Below are positions 1 to 6,155 of a DNA stretch of 6,907 nucleotides, in pieces. Position 1 is the first letter of the stretch, and every line of letters begins with the position of its first letter. A program made the position numbers and the translations under genes. Location: positions 1 through 6,907 of the forward strand of contig JANJTI010000038.1 in the NCBI GenBank assembly GCA_024711185.1, read 5' to 3'. This DNA is from Brevundimonas sp. Its GTDB lineage: Bacteria; Pseudomonadota; Alphaproteobacteria; Caulobacterales; Caulobacteraceae. The notes under the pieces were generated by a model. The model worked only from the letters and a program-made list of their open reading frames with translations. It was not told the DNA's origin and ran no database searches.

Positions 1-137
1 ATGGCGGCGCCCGCCTCGACCTGCTGGCGCGCGACATCCAGCGCCGCCGCATAGTCGCCCTCGACGATCAGCTTGCGGAATTTGGCGGAGCCGGTGACGT
101 TCGTCCGCTCGCCGACGTTGATGAAGGTGGGACGCAA
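1..137 (-). CDS. metH: Methionine synthase, second polypeptide (folate-binding part onward), 5' end only
   Basis: The first 45 codons of a gene that runs off the left edge. The visible protein contains [20 protein letters not shown] and then [13 protein letters not shown], which matches the start of the methyltetrahydrofolate (pterin)-binding domain of cobalamin-dependent MetH. The rest (folate, cobalamin-binding and reactivation domains) should lie outside the window. It would take the methyl group from 5-methyl-THF and pass it through cobalamin to homocysteine held by the partner encoded just upstream. The start is inferred as TTG at 137: an in-frame TAG lies at 146-144, and no ATG or GTG occurs before the conserved motif. 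TTG begins one base after the stop of the upstream gene, so translation is probably coupled; no good Shine-Dalgarno sequence is visible. The domain call is firm; the start codon is less so. Confidence 0.9.
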   Translation of the reverse strand, partial: MRPTFINVGERTNVTGSAKFRKLIVEGDYAAALDVARQQVEAGAA

Positions 138-138
138 T

Positions 139-1206
139 TCAGGCTACCAGTTCAAAGGGTTCCAGCCCCGCCAGCCGCATCGCCCGCGGTCGCTCCGGGA
201 CCGCCCGCGGCGTCACCCCCGCCACGCCCGCGGCGACATGCCGGATGTGGTCCGGCGTGGTGCCGCAGCAGCCGCCGACGATGTTGACCAGGCCGGAGCG
301 GGCCCACTCCTCGATGAAGTGGGCGGTCTCGTGCGGCTGTTCGTCGTACTGTCCCATGGCGTTGGGCAGGCCGGCGTTGGGATAGGCGGCGACCAGGGTG
401 TCGGCGACGCGGCTCAGCTCGGCGATGAACGGCCGCATCAGCTCGCCGCCAAGGGCGCAGTTGAAGCCGACGGCGAACGGCCGGGCGTGGCGCACGCTGT
501 TCCAGAACGCCTCGGCGGTCTGCCCCGACAGGGTCCGCCCCGAGCGGTCGACGATGGTCCCGGAGATCCACATCGGCAGCGGCTCCAGCCCTTCGTCCTG
601 CAGGTCGAGGACGGCCTTGATGGCGGCCTTGCAGTTCAGGGTGTCGGTGATGGTCTCGATCAGGAACAGGTCGACGCCGCCCTCGTGCAGCGCCCGGGCC
701 TGCTGGCGATAGGCGGCGTAGACCTGGTCGAAGGTCACGCTGCGGGCGCCGGGATCGTTCACGTCCGACGACATCGACAGCATCTTGTTCAGCGGGCCGA
801 TCGAACCGGCCGCGAAGCGCGGCTTGCCCGGCTCCTTCGCCGTCCACCGGTCCGCGGCCGCCCGCGCCAGCCTGGCGCCCTCGAGGTTGATGTCCCACAC
901 CGCCTGTTCGTCCAGGCGGTAGTCCTCCTGGGCGATGGTGGTGGCCGAGAAGGTGTTGGTCTCGGAGATGTCCGCGCCGGCGGCGAAATACTGGTCGTGC
1001 AGGTCGGCGATGACGTCCGGCCGGGTCAGGCACAGGATGTCGTTGTTGCCCTTCATCTGGCCGTCGTGGGCGGCGAACCGCTCGCCGCGGAAGTCGGCCT
1101 CGTCCAGTCCGCGCCGCTGGATCATCACCCCCCAGCTGCCGTCCAGCACCAGCACCCGCTCGCGGGCGGCGGCCTTCAGGGCGGAGATGCGCTCGGTGCG
1201 GGTCAT
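139..1206 (-). CDS. metH: Homocysteine S-methyltransferase domain protein (MetH N-terminal module, stand-alone)
   Basis: A 355-residue protein that corresponds to the homocysteine-binding barrel of MetH only. It opens with [13 protein letters not shown] (about 18-30), typical of the domain's first strand. The zinc/homocysteine ligands are present: Cys250 in GFNCALGG, and Cys313-Cys314 in [10 protein letters not shown], equivalent to E. coli MetH Cys247, Cys310 and Cys311. It ends in the interdomain linker ([12 protein letters not shown]), exactly where the one-chain enzyme would continue into the folate domain. Role: binds and activates homocysteine through zinc and accepts the methyl group from the partner polypeptide, giving methionine in the cytoplasm. 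The ATG at 1206 is chosen because GAGG lies 8 bases upstream and it overlaps the metF stop (ATGA). The longer in-frame extension to 1425 lies wholly inside metF and is rejected. An independent betaine- or SAM-type homocysteine methyltransferase is less likely given the following gene. Confidence 0.93.
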   Translation of the reverse strand: MTRTERISALKAAARERVLVLDGSWGVMIQRRGLDEADFRGERFAAHDGQMKGNNDILCLTRPDVIADLHDQYFAAGADISETNTFSATTIAQEDYRLDEQAVWDINLEGARLARAAADRWTAKEPGKPRFAAGSIGPLNKMLSMSSDVNDPGARSVTFDQVYAAYRQQARALHEGGVDLFLIETITDTLNCKAAIKAVLDLQDEGLEPLPMWISGTIVDRSGRTLSGQTAEAFWNSVRHARPFAVGFNCALGGELMRPFIAELSRVADTLVAAYPNAGLPNAMGQYDEQPHETAHFIEEWARSGLVNIVGGCCGTTPDHIRHVAAGVAGVTPRAVPERPRAMRLAGLEPFELVA

Positions 1207-2156
1207 GCTTCGCGCCTCGTTTCGCGCACGCCCAGCACCCGGCAGATGGCGTAGACCAGATCGGCGCGGTTCAGGGTGTAGAAGTGGAAGTCGGCGAAGC
1301 CTTCCTCCTGCAGCCGCGCGCAGGTTTCGGCGGCCACCGAGGCGGCGATCAGCCTGCGGGTCTCCGGGTCGTCGTCCAGCCCGTCGAAGTGGCTCGCCAG
1401 CCACGCGGGCACCGCCGCGCCGCACGCCGCCGACATCCGCCGCAGACCGACGAAATTGGTCACCGGCATGATCCCCGGGATCAGCGGAATGCCGACGCCC
1501 GCCGCACGTACCCGGTCGCGGAAGCGCAGGAAGGCGTCGATGTCGAAGAAGAACTGGCTGATGGCGCGCGTCGCGCCGGCGTCCACCTTGGCCTTCAGCA
1601 CGTCGATGTCGTGCGCCGCCGACGGGCTCTCCGGGTGTCCTTCCGGGTAGCAGCCGACGCTGATCTCGAAATCGCCGCGTCGCGCGATCGCCGCCGTCAG
1701 CTCCGTGGCGTTGGCGTAACCGTCCGCGCGCGGGACATAGGCGCCGCCGATGCCGGCGGCGCCGGGCGGGTCCCCGCGCAGGGCCACGATGTGGCGCACG
1801 CCGCCGTCGCGATAGGCGTCGATCACCGCATCGACCTCGTCCCGGCTCGCCTCGACGCAGGTCAGGTGCGCCGCGGGTGCGAGCGAGGTCTCGGTCAGTA
1901 TGCGCTGCACCGTCCGGTGGGTGCGCTCACGCGTCGAGCCGCCGGCCCCGTAGGTCACCGAGACGAACTCGGGCTCCAGCGGCGCGAGCCGCTTCACCGC
2001 CTGCCAGAGACTGGCTTCCGCCTCGTCGGTCTTCGGCGGGAAGAATTCGAACGACACCCGGGGGCGGGACGCGTCCTGACCGGCGCGGGCGACGGGCCCC
2101 AGCGGCGACAGCAACAGGGCGCGGGCTTCCGAAAGGCTGAGGGCGGGACCGGTCAT
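1203..2156 (-). CDS. metF: 5,10-methylenetetrahydrofolate reductase
   Basis: A 317-residue protein of normal bacterial MetF length (about 290-320), a flavoprotein barrel that reduces 5,10-methylene-THF to 5-methyl-THF, the methyl donor for methionine synthase. Family signatures are clear: SFEFFPPK with the catalytic-type Glu37, FVSVTYGAGGSTRERT (64-79), HIVALRGDPPG with Asp129, YANATELT, ISVGCYPEGHPES, and the SQFFFD segment with Gln201 and Phe202-204. IPGIMPV (227-232) and the C-terminal FHFYTLNR are also typical. The ATG at 2156 overlaps the stop of the upstream regulator gene (ATGA) and lacks a strong Shine-Dalgarno sequence, so translational coupling is likely. Its own stop overlaps the start of the metH N-terminal gene. 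The position between a methyl-cycle regulator and metH fits the enzyme's job. The N-terminal 30 residues are longer than in E. coli MetF and less conserved. Confidence 0.96.
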   Translation of the reverse strand: MTGPALSLSEARALLLSPLGPVARAGQDASRPRVSFEFFPPKTDEAEASLWQAVKRLAPLEPEFVSVTYGAGGSTRERTHRTVQRILTETSLAPAAHLTCVEASRDEVDAVIDAYRDGGVRHIVALRGDPPGAAGIGGAYVPRADGYANATELTAAIARRGDFEISVGCYPEGHPESPSAAHDIDVLKAKVDAGATRAISQFFFDIDAFLRFRDRVRAAGVGIPLIPGIMPVTNFVGLRRMSAACGAAVPAWLASHFDGLDDDPETRRLIAASVAAETCARLQEEGFADFHFYTLNRADLVYAICRVLGVRETRREA

Positions 2157-3124
2157 GCCGCAGCCGCCCGGGCCGCGACCGGCCGTTCGGCGCTCCAGAT
2201 CGAGACGGTCAGACCCTCGGTGTCCGGGGGCATCACCACCGGGGCGGCCGGCGTCAGGCCCGCGGCCGAGAGCCAGTCCCGCATTTCCTGCTCGGCGAAG
2301 CCCAGGCGGCGATGCTGGTGCTCATCGCGCAGACGCTCGAGGTTGTGCGGCGCGAAGTCGACGATCAGCAGACGCCCGCCCGGCATGACGATGCGCGAGG
2401 CTTCGGCCACCGCCGCGGCGGGGTCGGCGAGGTAATGCAGCACCTGGTGGACCAGCACCAGATCGGCGCTCTGGTCCGGCAGGCGCGTCGCGAAGATGTC
2501 GCCGTGGCGCAGCTCGACCTTCTCCAGCCCGGCGCGGGCGACGTTGCTCCGCGCGATATTGAGCATGTTCTGGCTGAGATCCAGGCCGATCGACATGCGC
2601 GCCTTGCCGGCGAGCAGCGTCAGCATTCGTCCCGAGCCGGTGCCGAGGTCGACCACGCGCTCGAAGGGTCCCTCGCCGGTGATGCGAAGAATGGCGGCCT
2701 CGATCTCGCTCTCGCGGACGTACAACGAGCGGATCTGGTCCCATTGCGGCGCGACCCGCTCAAAATAGGCGCCGGCGGCGGCCTCGCGCTCCCGCCGCAC
2801 CTCCTCGAGCCGCCGGTCGTCGGCGGCGGTCGCGCTGGACTCGAGCAGATCGAGGATGGTGTCCACCAGACGCCGGGCCGTCGGCGTCGAAGAGACCCGG
2901 TAGAAGACCCGGGCGCCGTCCGGGAATCGCTCGATCAGGCCCGCGTCCGCCATCAGCTTGAGGTGACGCGAGACCCGCGGCTGGCTCTGTTCGAGCACGC
3001 CGGACAGTTCCATCACCGACAGCTCTTCCCCGGCAAGCAGCGACAGGATGCGCAGGCGGGTCGGCTCGCCGGCGGCGCGAAGGGCGTCGACCGTCTGTTC
3101 GGGCGTCAGGGACATGGGCATCAT
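2153..3124 (-). CDS. sahR: ArsR-family HTH regulator fused to SAM-dependent methyltransferase domain (SahR type)
   Basis: A two-domain protein of 323 residues. Residues about 8-95 form an ArsR winged helix (EPTRLRILSLL, then the recognition helix around QSQPRVSRHLKLM, then the wing DGARVFYRV). Residues about 115-300 form a class I methyltransferase fold with motif I VVDLGTGSG (157-165), an acidic residue in GLDLS (Asp182), HGDIF (207-211) and LVLVHQVLHYL. There is no cysteine anywhere, and the ELCVC metal site of ArsR/SmtB sensors is replaced by ELSVMEL, so it is not a metal sensor. Known of the family: such fusions next to met genes were described by comparative genomics as SahR, a repressor of SAM-cycle genes responding to S-adenosylhomocysteine. 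Inferred: the methyltransferase fold is the ligand sensor, and the protein autoregulates this operon through the palindrome at its start. ATG at 3124 has AAGGA 9 bases upstream; ATGs at 3121 and 3115 are alternatives. Confidence 0.88.
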   Translation of the reverse strand: MMPMSLTPEQTVDALRAAGEPTRLRILSLLAGEELSVMELSGVLEQSQPRVSRHLKLMADAGLIERFPDGARVFYRVSSTPTARRLVDTILDLLESSATAADDRRLEEVRREREAAAGAYFERVAPQWDQIRSLYVRESEIEAAILRITGEGPFERVVDLGTGSGRMLTLLAGKARMSIGLDLSQNMLNIARSNVARAGLEKVELRHGDIFATRLPDQSADLVLVHQVLHYLADPAAAVAEASRIVMPGGRLLIVDFAPHNLERLRDEHQHRRLGFAEQEMRDWLSAAGLTPAAPVVMPPDTEGLTVSIWSAERPVAARAAAA

Positions 3125-3144
3125 ATAAAGATATCCTTATATGA
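3121..3144. promoter_or_regulatory. 24-bp palindromic operator, probable SahR binding site
   Basis: A near-perfect inverted repeat whose left arm is TCATATAAAGAT. Eleven of the twelve pairs match; the only mismatch is 3129/3136. It is strikingly AT-rich in a GC-rich window and sits exactly at the 5' end of the ArsR-fusion gene and before the divergent EF-hand gene. The size, symmetry and GATATC centre fit an ArsR-family dimer site and resemble what I recall of the SahR motif. It covers the regulator's Shine-Dalgarno sequence and its first start codon, so bound protein should block transcription of sahR-metF-metH at or near the initiation point. Confidence 0.8.
3134..3138 (-). promoter_or_regulatory. 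Shine-Dalgarno AAGGA for sahR, inside the operator
   Basis: On the minus strand AAGGA stands 9 bases before the ATG at 3124, which supports the longest of three possible starts. The single mismatch in the palindrome is what makes this arm AAGGA rather than AAAGA, so the asymmetry may be kept for ribosome binding. This is inference from spacing only. Confidence 0.45.
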
Positions 3145-3221
3145 TTATGCAAGGAAAATCTCTGGCCAGATCGGCCCCGGAGGCACAATCTCTTCCTCCC
3201 GTTCCCACCGGATCGAGACCG
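3145..3221 (+). promoter_or_regulatory. Divergent promoter region and leader of the EF-hand gene
   Basis: A 77-base stretch between the operator and the EF-hand start. On the minus strand CATAAT (3149-3144) is a possible -10 element for sahR that would place initiation inside the operator; TTGCAT (3152-3147), 17 bases from TTTATA (3129-3124), is an alternative pair. No convincing plus-strand promoter can be picked apart from the AT-rich operator itself. No riboswitch-like or terminator structure was recognised. The presence of promoters is inferred from the divergent layout. Confidence 0.35.
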
Positions 3222-3698
3222 ATGCGCCCGAGCCTGTCCGTCGTAGTCGCCACCGTCGCCCTCGGCGCCCTCATGGCCCCGGCCGCCCTGGCCCAGGATC
3301 CGCCCGCGCCGCCCGCCGGCGGGGGAATGATGGGGCTGCCGCGCGCCGCCTCCGACGTCGAGGCGTGGACGGATCGCCTGTTCGACCGCCTCGACGCCGA
3401 CGCGGACGGAGTCATCGTCGGGCGGGAGTTGATGGTGCTCAGCCAGGGCGAGATCGCCGCCCGCGGCGGCTCCCGCATCCGCGCCATGGTGTCCCAGTCC
3501 GACGCCAGCAACGACGCCCGCGTGACGCGCGAGGAGCTGCGCGCCGGCGGCCTGCGGATGTTCAACCGGATGGACGCGAACGGCGACGGCCGCCTCTCTG
3601 ACGACGAGCTCCCCCGTCCCCCGGCGCCGCGCGCGCCGATCGCCATGCCGATGCCGGCGGCCGAGCCCATGCCCATGCCCGGCATGGACGACGACTGA
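3222..3698 (+). CDS. Secreted or periplasmic EF-hand protein with Met/Pro-rich tail
   Basis: A 158-residue protein. An N-terminal signal peptide (MRPS, hydrophobic core VVVATVALGALMAP, then AALA) predicts cleavage after Ala24, so it probably acts in the periplasm or outside the cell. Three EF-hand loops are seen: Asp58-Glu69 (DADADGVIVGRE, canonical), Asp94-Glu105 (degenerate, Ala99 in place of the usual glycine), and Asp118-Glu129 (DANGDGRLSDDE, canonical). The last 30 residues are rich in Pro and Met (AMPMP, EPMPMPGM) and end in DDD. Calcium binding is likely from the two good loops; the physiological role is unknown. The start at 3222 is chosen because the signal peptide begins there; the in-frame ATG at 3141 would bury it behind 27 polar residues and sits inside the operator. 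The gene is divergent from sahR and ends flush against the stop of the opposing gene. Confidence 0.88.
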   Translation: MRPSLSVVVATVALGALMAPAALAQDPPAPPAGGGMMGLPRAASDVEAWTDRLFDRLDADADGVIVGRELMVLSQGEIAARGGSRIRAMVSQSDASNDARVTREELRAGGLRMFNRMDANGDGRLSDDELPRPPAPRAPIAMPMPAAEPMPMPGMDDD

Positions 3699-4586
3699 TC
3701 AGGTCTTGCGCGAGGGTCCGCCCAGCGAAACGTCGAGGGCGGTGTAGTCCACCGCGCCGAAGAACGGTTGCGGCTGCGGGGCCGGCGCGGCCGTCGGCAG
3801 GTCGGGCAGGGCGGCCAGCCGCCGCTTGTTGACGTGGCTTTCGGGCCGCGGCGCCGTCGGATCGGGGAACTCGCCCCGGAAATAGTAGCGCTGCCAGGCC
3901 TGCTTCGCCGCCTCCGGATCGCCATTGGCGAGCCGGGTGTTGAAGTCCGAGCGCACGGCCTTCCACGCCTCGTACTGGCGGCCGAGGTCGCTCCCGGCGT
4001 CGAGCGGCGCCCCCACCGGCTGGAAGGCCTCGATCAGGTGGTGCTGCACCGGCTGGATGAAACAGAACGGCTCGTCCTTCTCGAACCGCACCCGCCCCGG
4101 AGCCGTGAAGCGCCAGTTCATGGTGAAGGGGTAGGGCAGCCAGTCGGTCTCCACCAGGCCCTCCAGCGGCGCGATTCCGTGCTTGAAGCGGTTCGGGCTT
4201 CCGCCGCAGCGCAGGGCCCAGCCCGGCGGCGTGCGGAACAGCCAGCCGACGTGGAAGGTCAGCACCCCGTGGGTGAAGTGTGAGACGGCGAAATGCTCGA
4301 GCAGCGCCGGGTCGCCGTCGGGGAAGAAGCGGATCGACTCGGCGGCCAGGCCTCCGTCCCACTCGGCTTCGAAGGCGACCGGGCAGAGAATGTCCCAGCC
4401 GGTCGTGTTGGCCATGCTCAGCGGCAGGCAGCGGTAGGGATGCCGCGCCGAGAAGGCGTCCATCCAGTCGCGCTCGGGTCGTCCGGGGACCAGCTGCGGC
4501 GGGTTGGGCTGCGTTGGGTAGCACTCCAGCCTCGGCGCCGTGCCGGTCCCGGCTTCGGGAAGGGGGTCGGTGACGGTCTGGCTCAC
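3699..4586 (-). CDS. DUF6065-type protein of unknown function
   Basis: A 295-residue protein without signal peptide or membrane segment. It has the look of the DUF6065 family: LECYPTQPNPPQLVPGRPERDWMD (about 20-43), then HPYRCLPLSMANTTGW, ILCPVAFEAEW, FTHGVLTFHVGWLFRTPPGW, FTMNWRFTAPG and FCFIQPVQ. The domain spans about 20-250; the tail (about 250-295) is Pro/Ala-rich and probably disordered. The many Trp, Phe and His residues suggest a beta-rich binding or enzymatic fold, but no catalytic motif is recognised and I assign no reaction. The start is GTG at 4586: it is the only start that keeps the conserved LECYP segment, since the next Met (42) lies after it; no strong Shine-Dalgarno sequence precedes it. 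It lies 73 bases downstream of the dehydrogenase on the same strand, so co-transcription is possible but unproven. Family name from recall, not a search. Confidence 0.8.
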   Translation of the reverse strand: MSQTVTDPLPEAGTGTAPRLECYPTQPNPPQLVPGRPERDWMDAFSARHPYRCLPLSMANTTGWDILCPVAFEAEWDGGLAAESIRFFPDGDPALLEHFAVSHFTHGVLTFHVGWLFRTPPGWALRCGGSPNRFKHGIAPLEGLVETDWLPYPFTMNWRFTAPGRVRFEKDEPFCFIQPVQHHLIEAFQPVGAPLDAGSDLGRQYEAWKAVRSDFNTRLANGDPEAAKQAWQRYYFRGEFPDPTAPRPESHVNKRRLAALPDLPTAAPAPQPQPFFGAVDYTALDVSLGGPSRKT

Positions 4587-4629
4587 GCCGGTCTCATGGC
4601 TGCATGCGGGTTTGCCCCATCTGACCGCA

Positions 4630-4661
4630 GAAGCCGACCGTTCGCCAGTCCGAATGGCTTC
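4630..4661 (-). terminator. Weak stem-loop at the end of the dehydrogenase gene
   Basis: GAAGCC (4630-4635) pairs with GGCTTC (4656-4661), and inside it TTCG (4641-4644) pairs with CGAA (4651-4654) around a 6-base loop. It overlaps the stop codon of the dehydrogenase. No T-run follows on the minus strand, so this is not a canonical intrinsic terminator; it may be chance or an mRNA 3' structure. The rest of the 73-base gap (4587-4659) shows nothing recognisable. Confidence 0.2.
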
Positions 4662-5592
4662 AGCCGTCCGCCACTGGCGTCTTCAGCGGGTCGCCGGCGA
4701 ACGCCGCCTGCAGATTCTCCAGCAGCAGCATCAGCATGCCCTGCACGGCCTCGGTGGTCGCCCCGCCAGTGTGCGGCGTCAGCACCGTGTTCGGCACGTC
4801 GGCCCAGCGCGCGGCGTCGGTCGGCTCGTCCTCGAACACGTCCAGCGCCGCCTGCCCCAGCCGACCGCCCTTCAGCGCCGCGATCAGGGCGTCCTCGTCG
4901 ACCAGCTGGCCGCGGGCCACATTGACCAGCAACCCCTGCGGGCCCAGCGCCTCGATCACCTCGCGGGAGATCAGGCCGCGATTGCTCTCGTCGGCGCGGC
5001 AGGCGACGACCAGCACGTCGCTGTCCCGCGCCAGCTCCAGCAGGGAGGCCGCCCGCGGCCACGGCGCGTCCTTCTCCCTCGGGCCCCACCAGCGCACCGG
5101 CATGCGCAGGGCCTCGGCGCGCCGGGCGACAGCCTCGCCGATGGACCCCAGTCCGACGATGCCGAGCTTCTGGCCCTGCATCGAATGGGTGATCGTCTTC
5201 GAATCCGCGGTCCAGCCGCCCGCCCGCAGGGCGCGATCGCCCGCCGCGATGCCGCGCCGCGCCGCGAGGATCAGCCCGATGGCGTGGTCGGCGACGTCCT
5301 CGTGGTTGACGCCGGGGGCGTGGGTGACCGGCAGCCCCCGGGCCCGGCACCACGCGACGTCGATGCCGTCGTAGCCCGAGGTGAAGCAGGCGACGAGCTT
5401 CAGGTTCGGCAGGCTCTCGACCAGACGGGGGTCCAGCGGGAATTCGCCCGCGACCACCAGCGCGCCGATGTCGTGCGCCGCCTCCACCGGCGGCCCCTCC
5501 CACAGGCGATAGACGTCGTAGGTCCCCTCGAGAAAGGCGGTCAGCGGCGCCAGATGGCGCTGCACGATGAGCACGGCCGGGCGCTGGGTCAT
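4660..5592 (-). CDS. D-isomer-specific 2-hydroxyacid dehydrogenase (hydroxypyruvate/glyoxylate reductase-like)
   Basis: A 310-residue cytoplasmic NAD(P)H-dependent oxidoreductase interconverting 2-keto acids and D-2-hydroxy acids. The Rossmann motif is GIVGLGSIGEAVA (144-156; Gly147, Gly149, Gly152). The catalytic set is complete: Arg227 in NVARGQLVDEDAL, Glu256 in DVFEDEP, and His274 in TPHTGG. The substrate-loop segment around FTSGYDGID (70-78) and GVNHEDVADHAIGL (94-107) place it nearest the glyoxylate/hydroxypyruvate or hydroxyphenylpyruvate reductase group. The basic WWGPREK after the second strand hints at NADPH, but the substrate cannot be settled from sequence. The ATG at 5592 is chosen: GAGG sits 7 bases upstream and the start overlaps the DUF5615 stop (ATGA). 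The in-frame extension to 5649 is basic, lies inside the toxin gene and is rejected. Translational coupling to a toxin gene is unusual for this enzyme. Confidence 0.92.
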   Translation of the reverse strand: MTQRPAVLIVQRHLAPLTAFLEGTYDVYRLWEGPPVEAAHDIGALVVAGEFPLDPRLVESLPNLKLVACFTSGYDGIDVAWCRARGLPVTHAPGVNHEDVADHAIGLILAARRGIAAGDRALRAGGWTADSKTITHSMQGQKLGIVGLGSIGEAVARRAEALRMPVRWWGPREKDAPWPRAASLLELARDSDVLVVACRADESNRGLISREVIEALGPQGLLVNVARGQLVDEDALIAALKGGRLGQAALDVFEDEPTDAARWADVPNTVLTPHTGGATTEAVQGMLMLLLENLQAAFAGDPLKTPVADG

Positions 5593-5918
5593 GCGCGAAC
5601 CTCGATAATCTGTTCGTCGCCTTCTAGCCGCTTGGCGACGTCTGGCCACAGCCGTTCGAACGCAGAGATCAGTTGAGGGTTGGTGCAGTTCGGAAGCCGA
5701 AACCAGATGAGCCGTCCGCCTGACGATTGCCGGGCGAAGTTCAGGAAGTCGGAGTCGCGCGTGACGACGGCGTCCCCGTGCTTCGCTGCAAGCGACCAGA
5801 TCTCAAAGTCTGGTCGGTTCTCCAGGCCCAGTTCGACGAGATGCCAGGCGTCGAGGCCCTGTCCGCGCAGCCACTCGACCAGCAACGGCGGAAACTGCTG
5901 GTCGACGATCAGTCTCAC
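5589..5918 (-). CDS. DUF5615 PIN-like protein, probable toxin (putative ribonuclease)
   Basis: A 109-residue protein with the pattern of the DUF5615 PIN-like family: MRLIVDQQFPPLLVEWL with Asp6, a GLDAWHLVELGL segment, Asp37 in RPDFEIWSLA, and VVTRDSDFLNF with Asp55 and Asp57, followed by GRLIWFRLPNC. The acidic residues Asp6, Asp37 and Asp55/Asp57 are the likely metal-binding site, so no inactivation is apparent. Family members paired with DUF433 are regarded as VapC-like RNase toxins; RNA target unknown. The start is GTG at 5918, giving a GTGA overlap with the DUF433 gene; no Shine-Dalgarno sequence is seen, so translation probably depends on the antitoxin's, a usual way to keep antitoxin in excess. 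GC is lower (about 61% in 5641-5820) than in the dehydrogenase downstream (82% in 5041-5100), suggesting acquisition. Confidence 0.85.
   Translation of the reverse strand: MRLIVDQQFPPLLVEWLRGQGLDAWHLVELGLENRPDFEIWSLAAKHGDAVVTRDSDFLNFARQSSGGRLIWFRLPNCTNPQLISAFERLWPDVAKRLEGDEQIIEVRA
5600..5603 (-). promoter_or_regulatory. Shine-Dalgarno GAGG deciding the dehydrogenase start
   Basis: On the minus strand GAGG stands 7 bases before the ATG at 5592, within the last codons of the DUF5615 gene. It supports that ATG over the upstream in-frame one and shows the dehydrogenase can be initiated independently of the toxin. Confidence 0.6.
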
Positions 5919-6148
5919 GCTGCTGCGGCGACCGCTGGATGATCAGCCTGTCGGGCGGCGTAGACGAGACTGGCGCGGATGTCCTCGACTTCGAGCTCCG
6001 GATGGTATGACACAATCGACTCGGCGCTCTCGCCCGCCGCCAGCCAGCCCAGCACATCGGCCACGGTGATGCGCATACCGCGGATGCATGGCTTTCCGCT
6101 GCGCTTGCCTTCCTCGACAGTGATGCGGGACAAGAGATCGTCGCTCAT
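5915..6148 (-). CDS. DUF433 family protein, probable antitoxin
   Basis: A small protein of 77 residues (80 if started at the ATG at 6157). The DUF433 core is plain: LSRITVEEGKRSGKPCIRG, then MRITVADVLGWLAAGESAESIV and HPELEVEDIRASLVYAARQ. The GKPCIRGMRI motif followed by two short helices is the helix-turn-helix-like unit of the family. Its role is most likely to bind and neutralise the DUF5615 partner encoded immediately downstream with a 4-base overlap, and to repress its own promoter. I prefer the ATG at 6148 because family members usually begin just before the LLSRI segment and a possible extended -10 lies across the alternative ATG; neither start has a good Shine-Dalgarno sequence. It lies 24 bases after the ettA stop (15 with the longer start), so read-through from ettA is possible. 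Confidence 0.85.
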   Translation of the reverse strand: MSDDLLSRITVEEGKRSGKPCIRGMRITVADVLGWLAAGESAESIVSYHPELEVEDIRASLVYAARQADHPAVAAAA

Positions 6149-6155
6149 GTCCCGC

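Noticed and set aside
73..1254. Long plus-strand open frame of 393 codons opposite metH
   Set aside because: Arg/Gly/Pro-rich translation without motifs, opposite a clear metH domain; typical of high-GC antisense frames.
1207..1425. N-terminal extension of the metH homocysteine domain to 1425
   Set aside because: The extra 73 residues are Arg-rich, lie wholly within metF, and the ATG at 1206 has a good Shine-Dalgarno sequence.
1284..2435. Long plus-strand open frame opposite metF and the end of sahR
   Set aside because: Low-complexity translation; the minus-strand metF motifs are unambiguous.
3179..3199. GGAGG/CCTCC inverted repeat in the EF-hand leader
   Set aside because: Only 5 pairs with an 11-base loop; expected by chance and with no clear role.
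3141..3221. Earlier start of the EF-hand gene at 3141
   Set aside because: It would place 27 polar residues before the signal peptide and begin inside the operator palindrome.
2312..3601. Plus-strand open frame of 429 codons across sahR and the EF-hand gene
   Set aside because: It crosses the operator and two supported genes in a different frame and has no recognisable domain.
4540..5676. Plus-strand open frame of 378 codons opposite the dehydrogenase
   Set aside because: Shadow of the dehydrogenase, whose full catalytic set is on the other strand.
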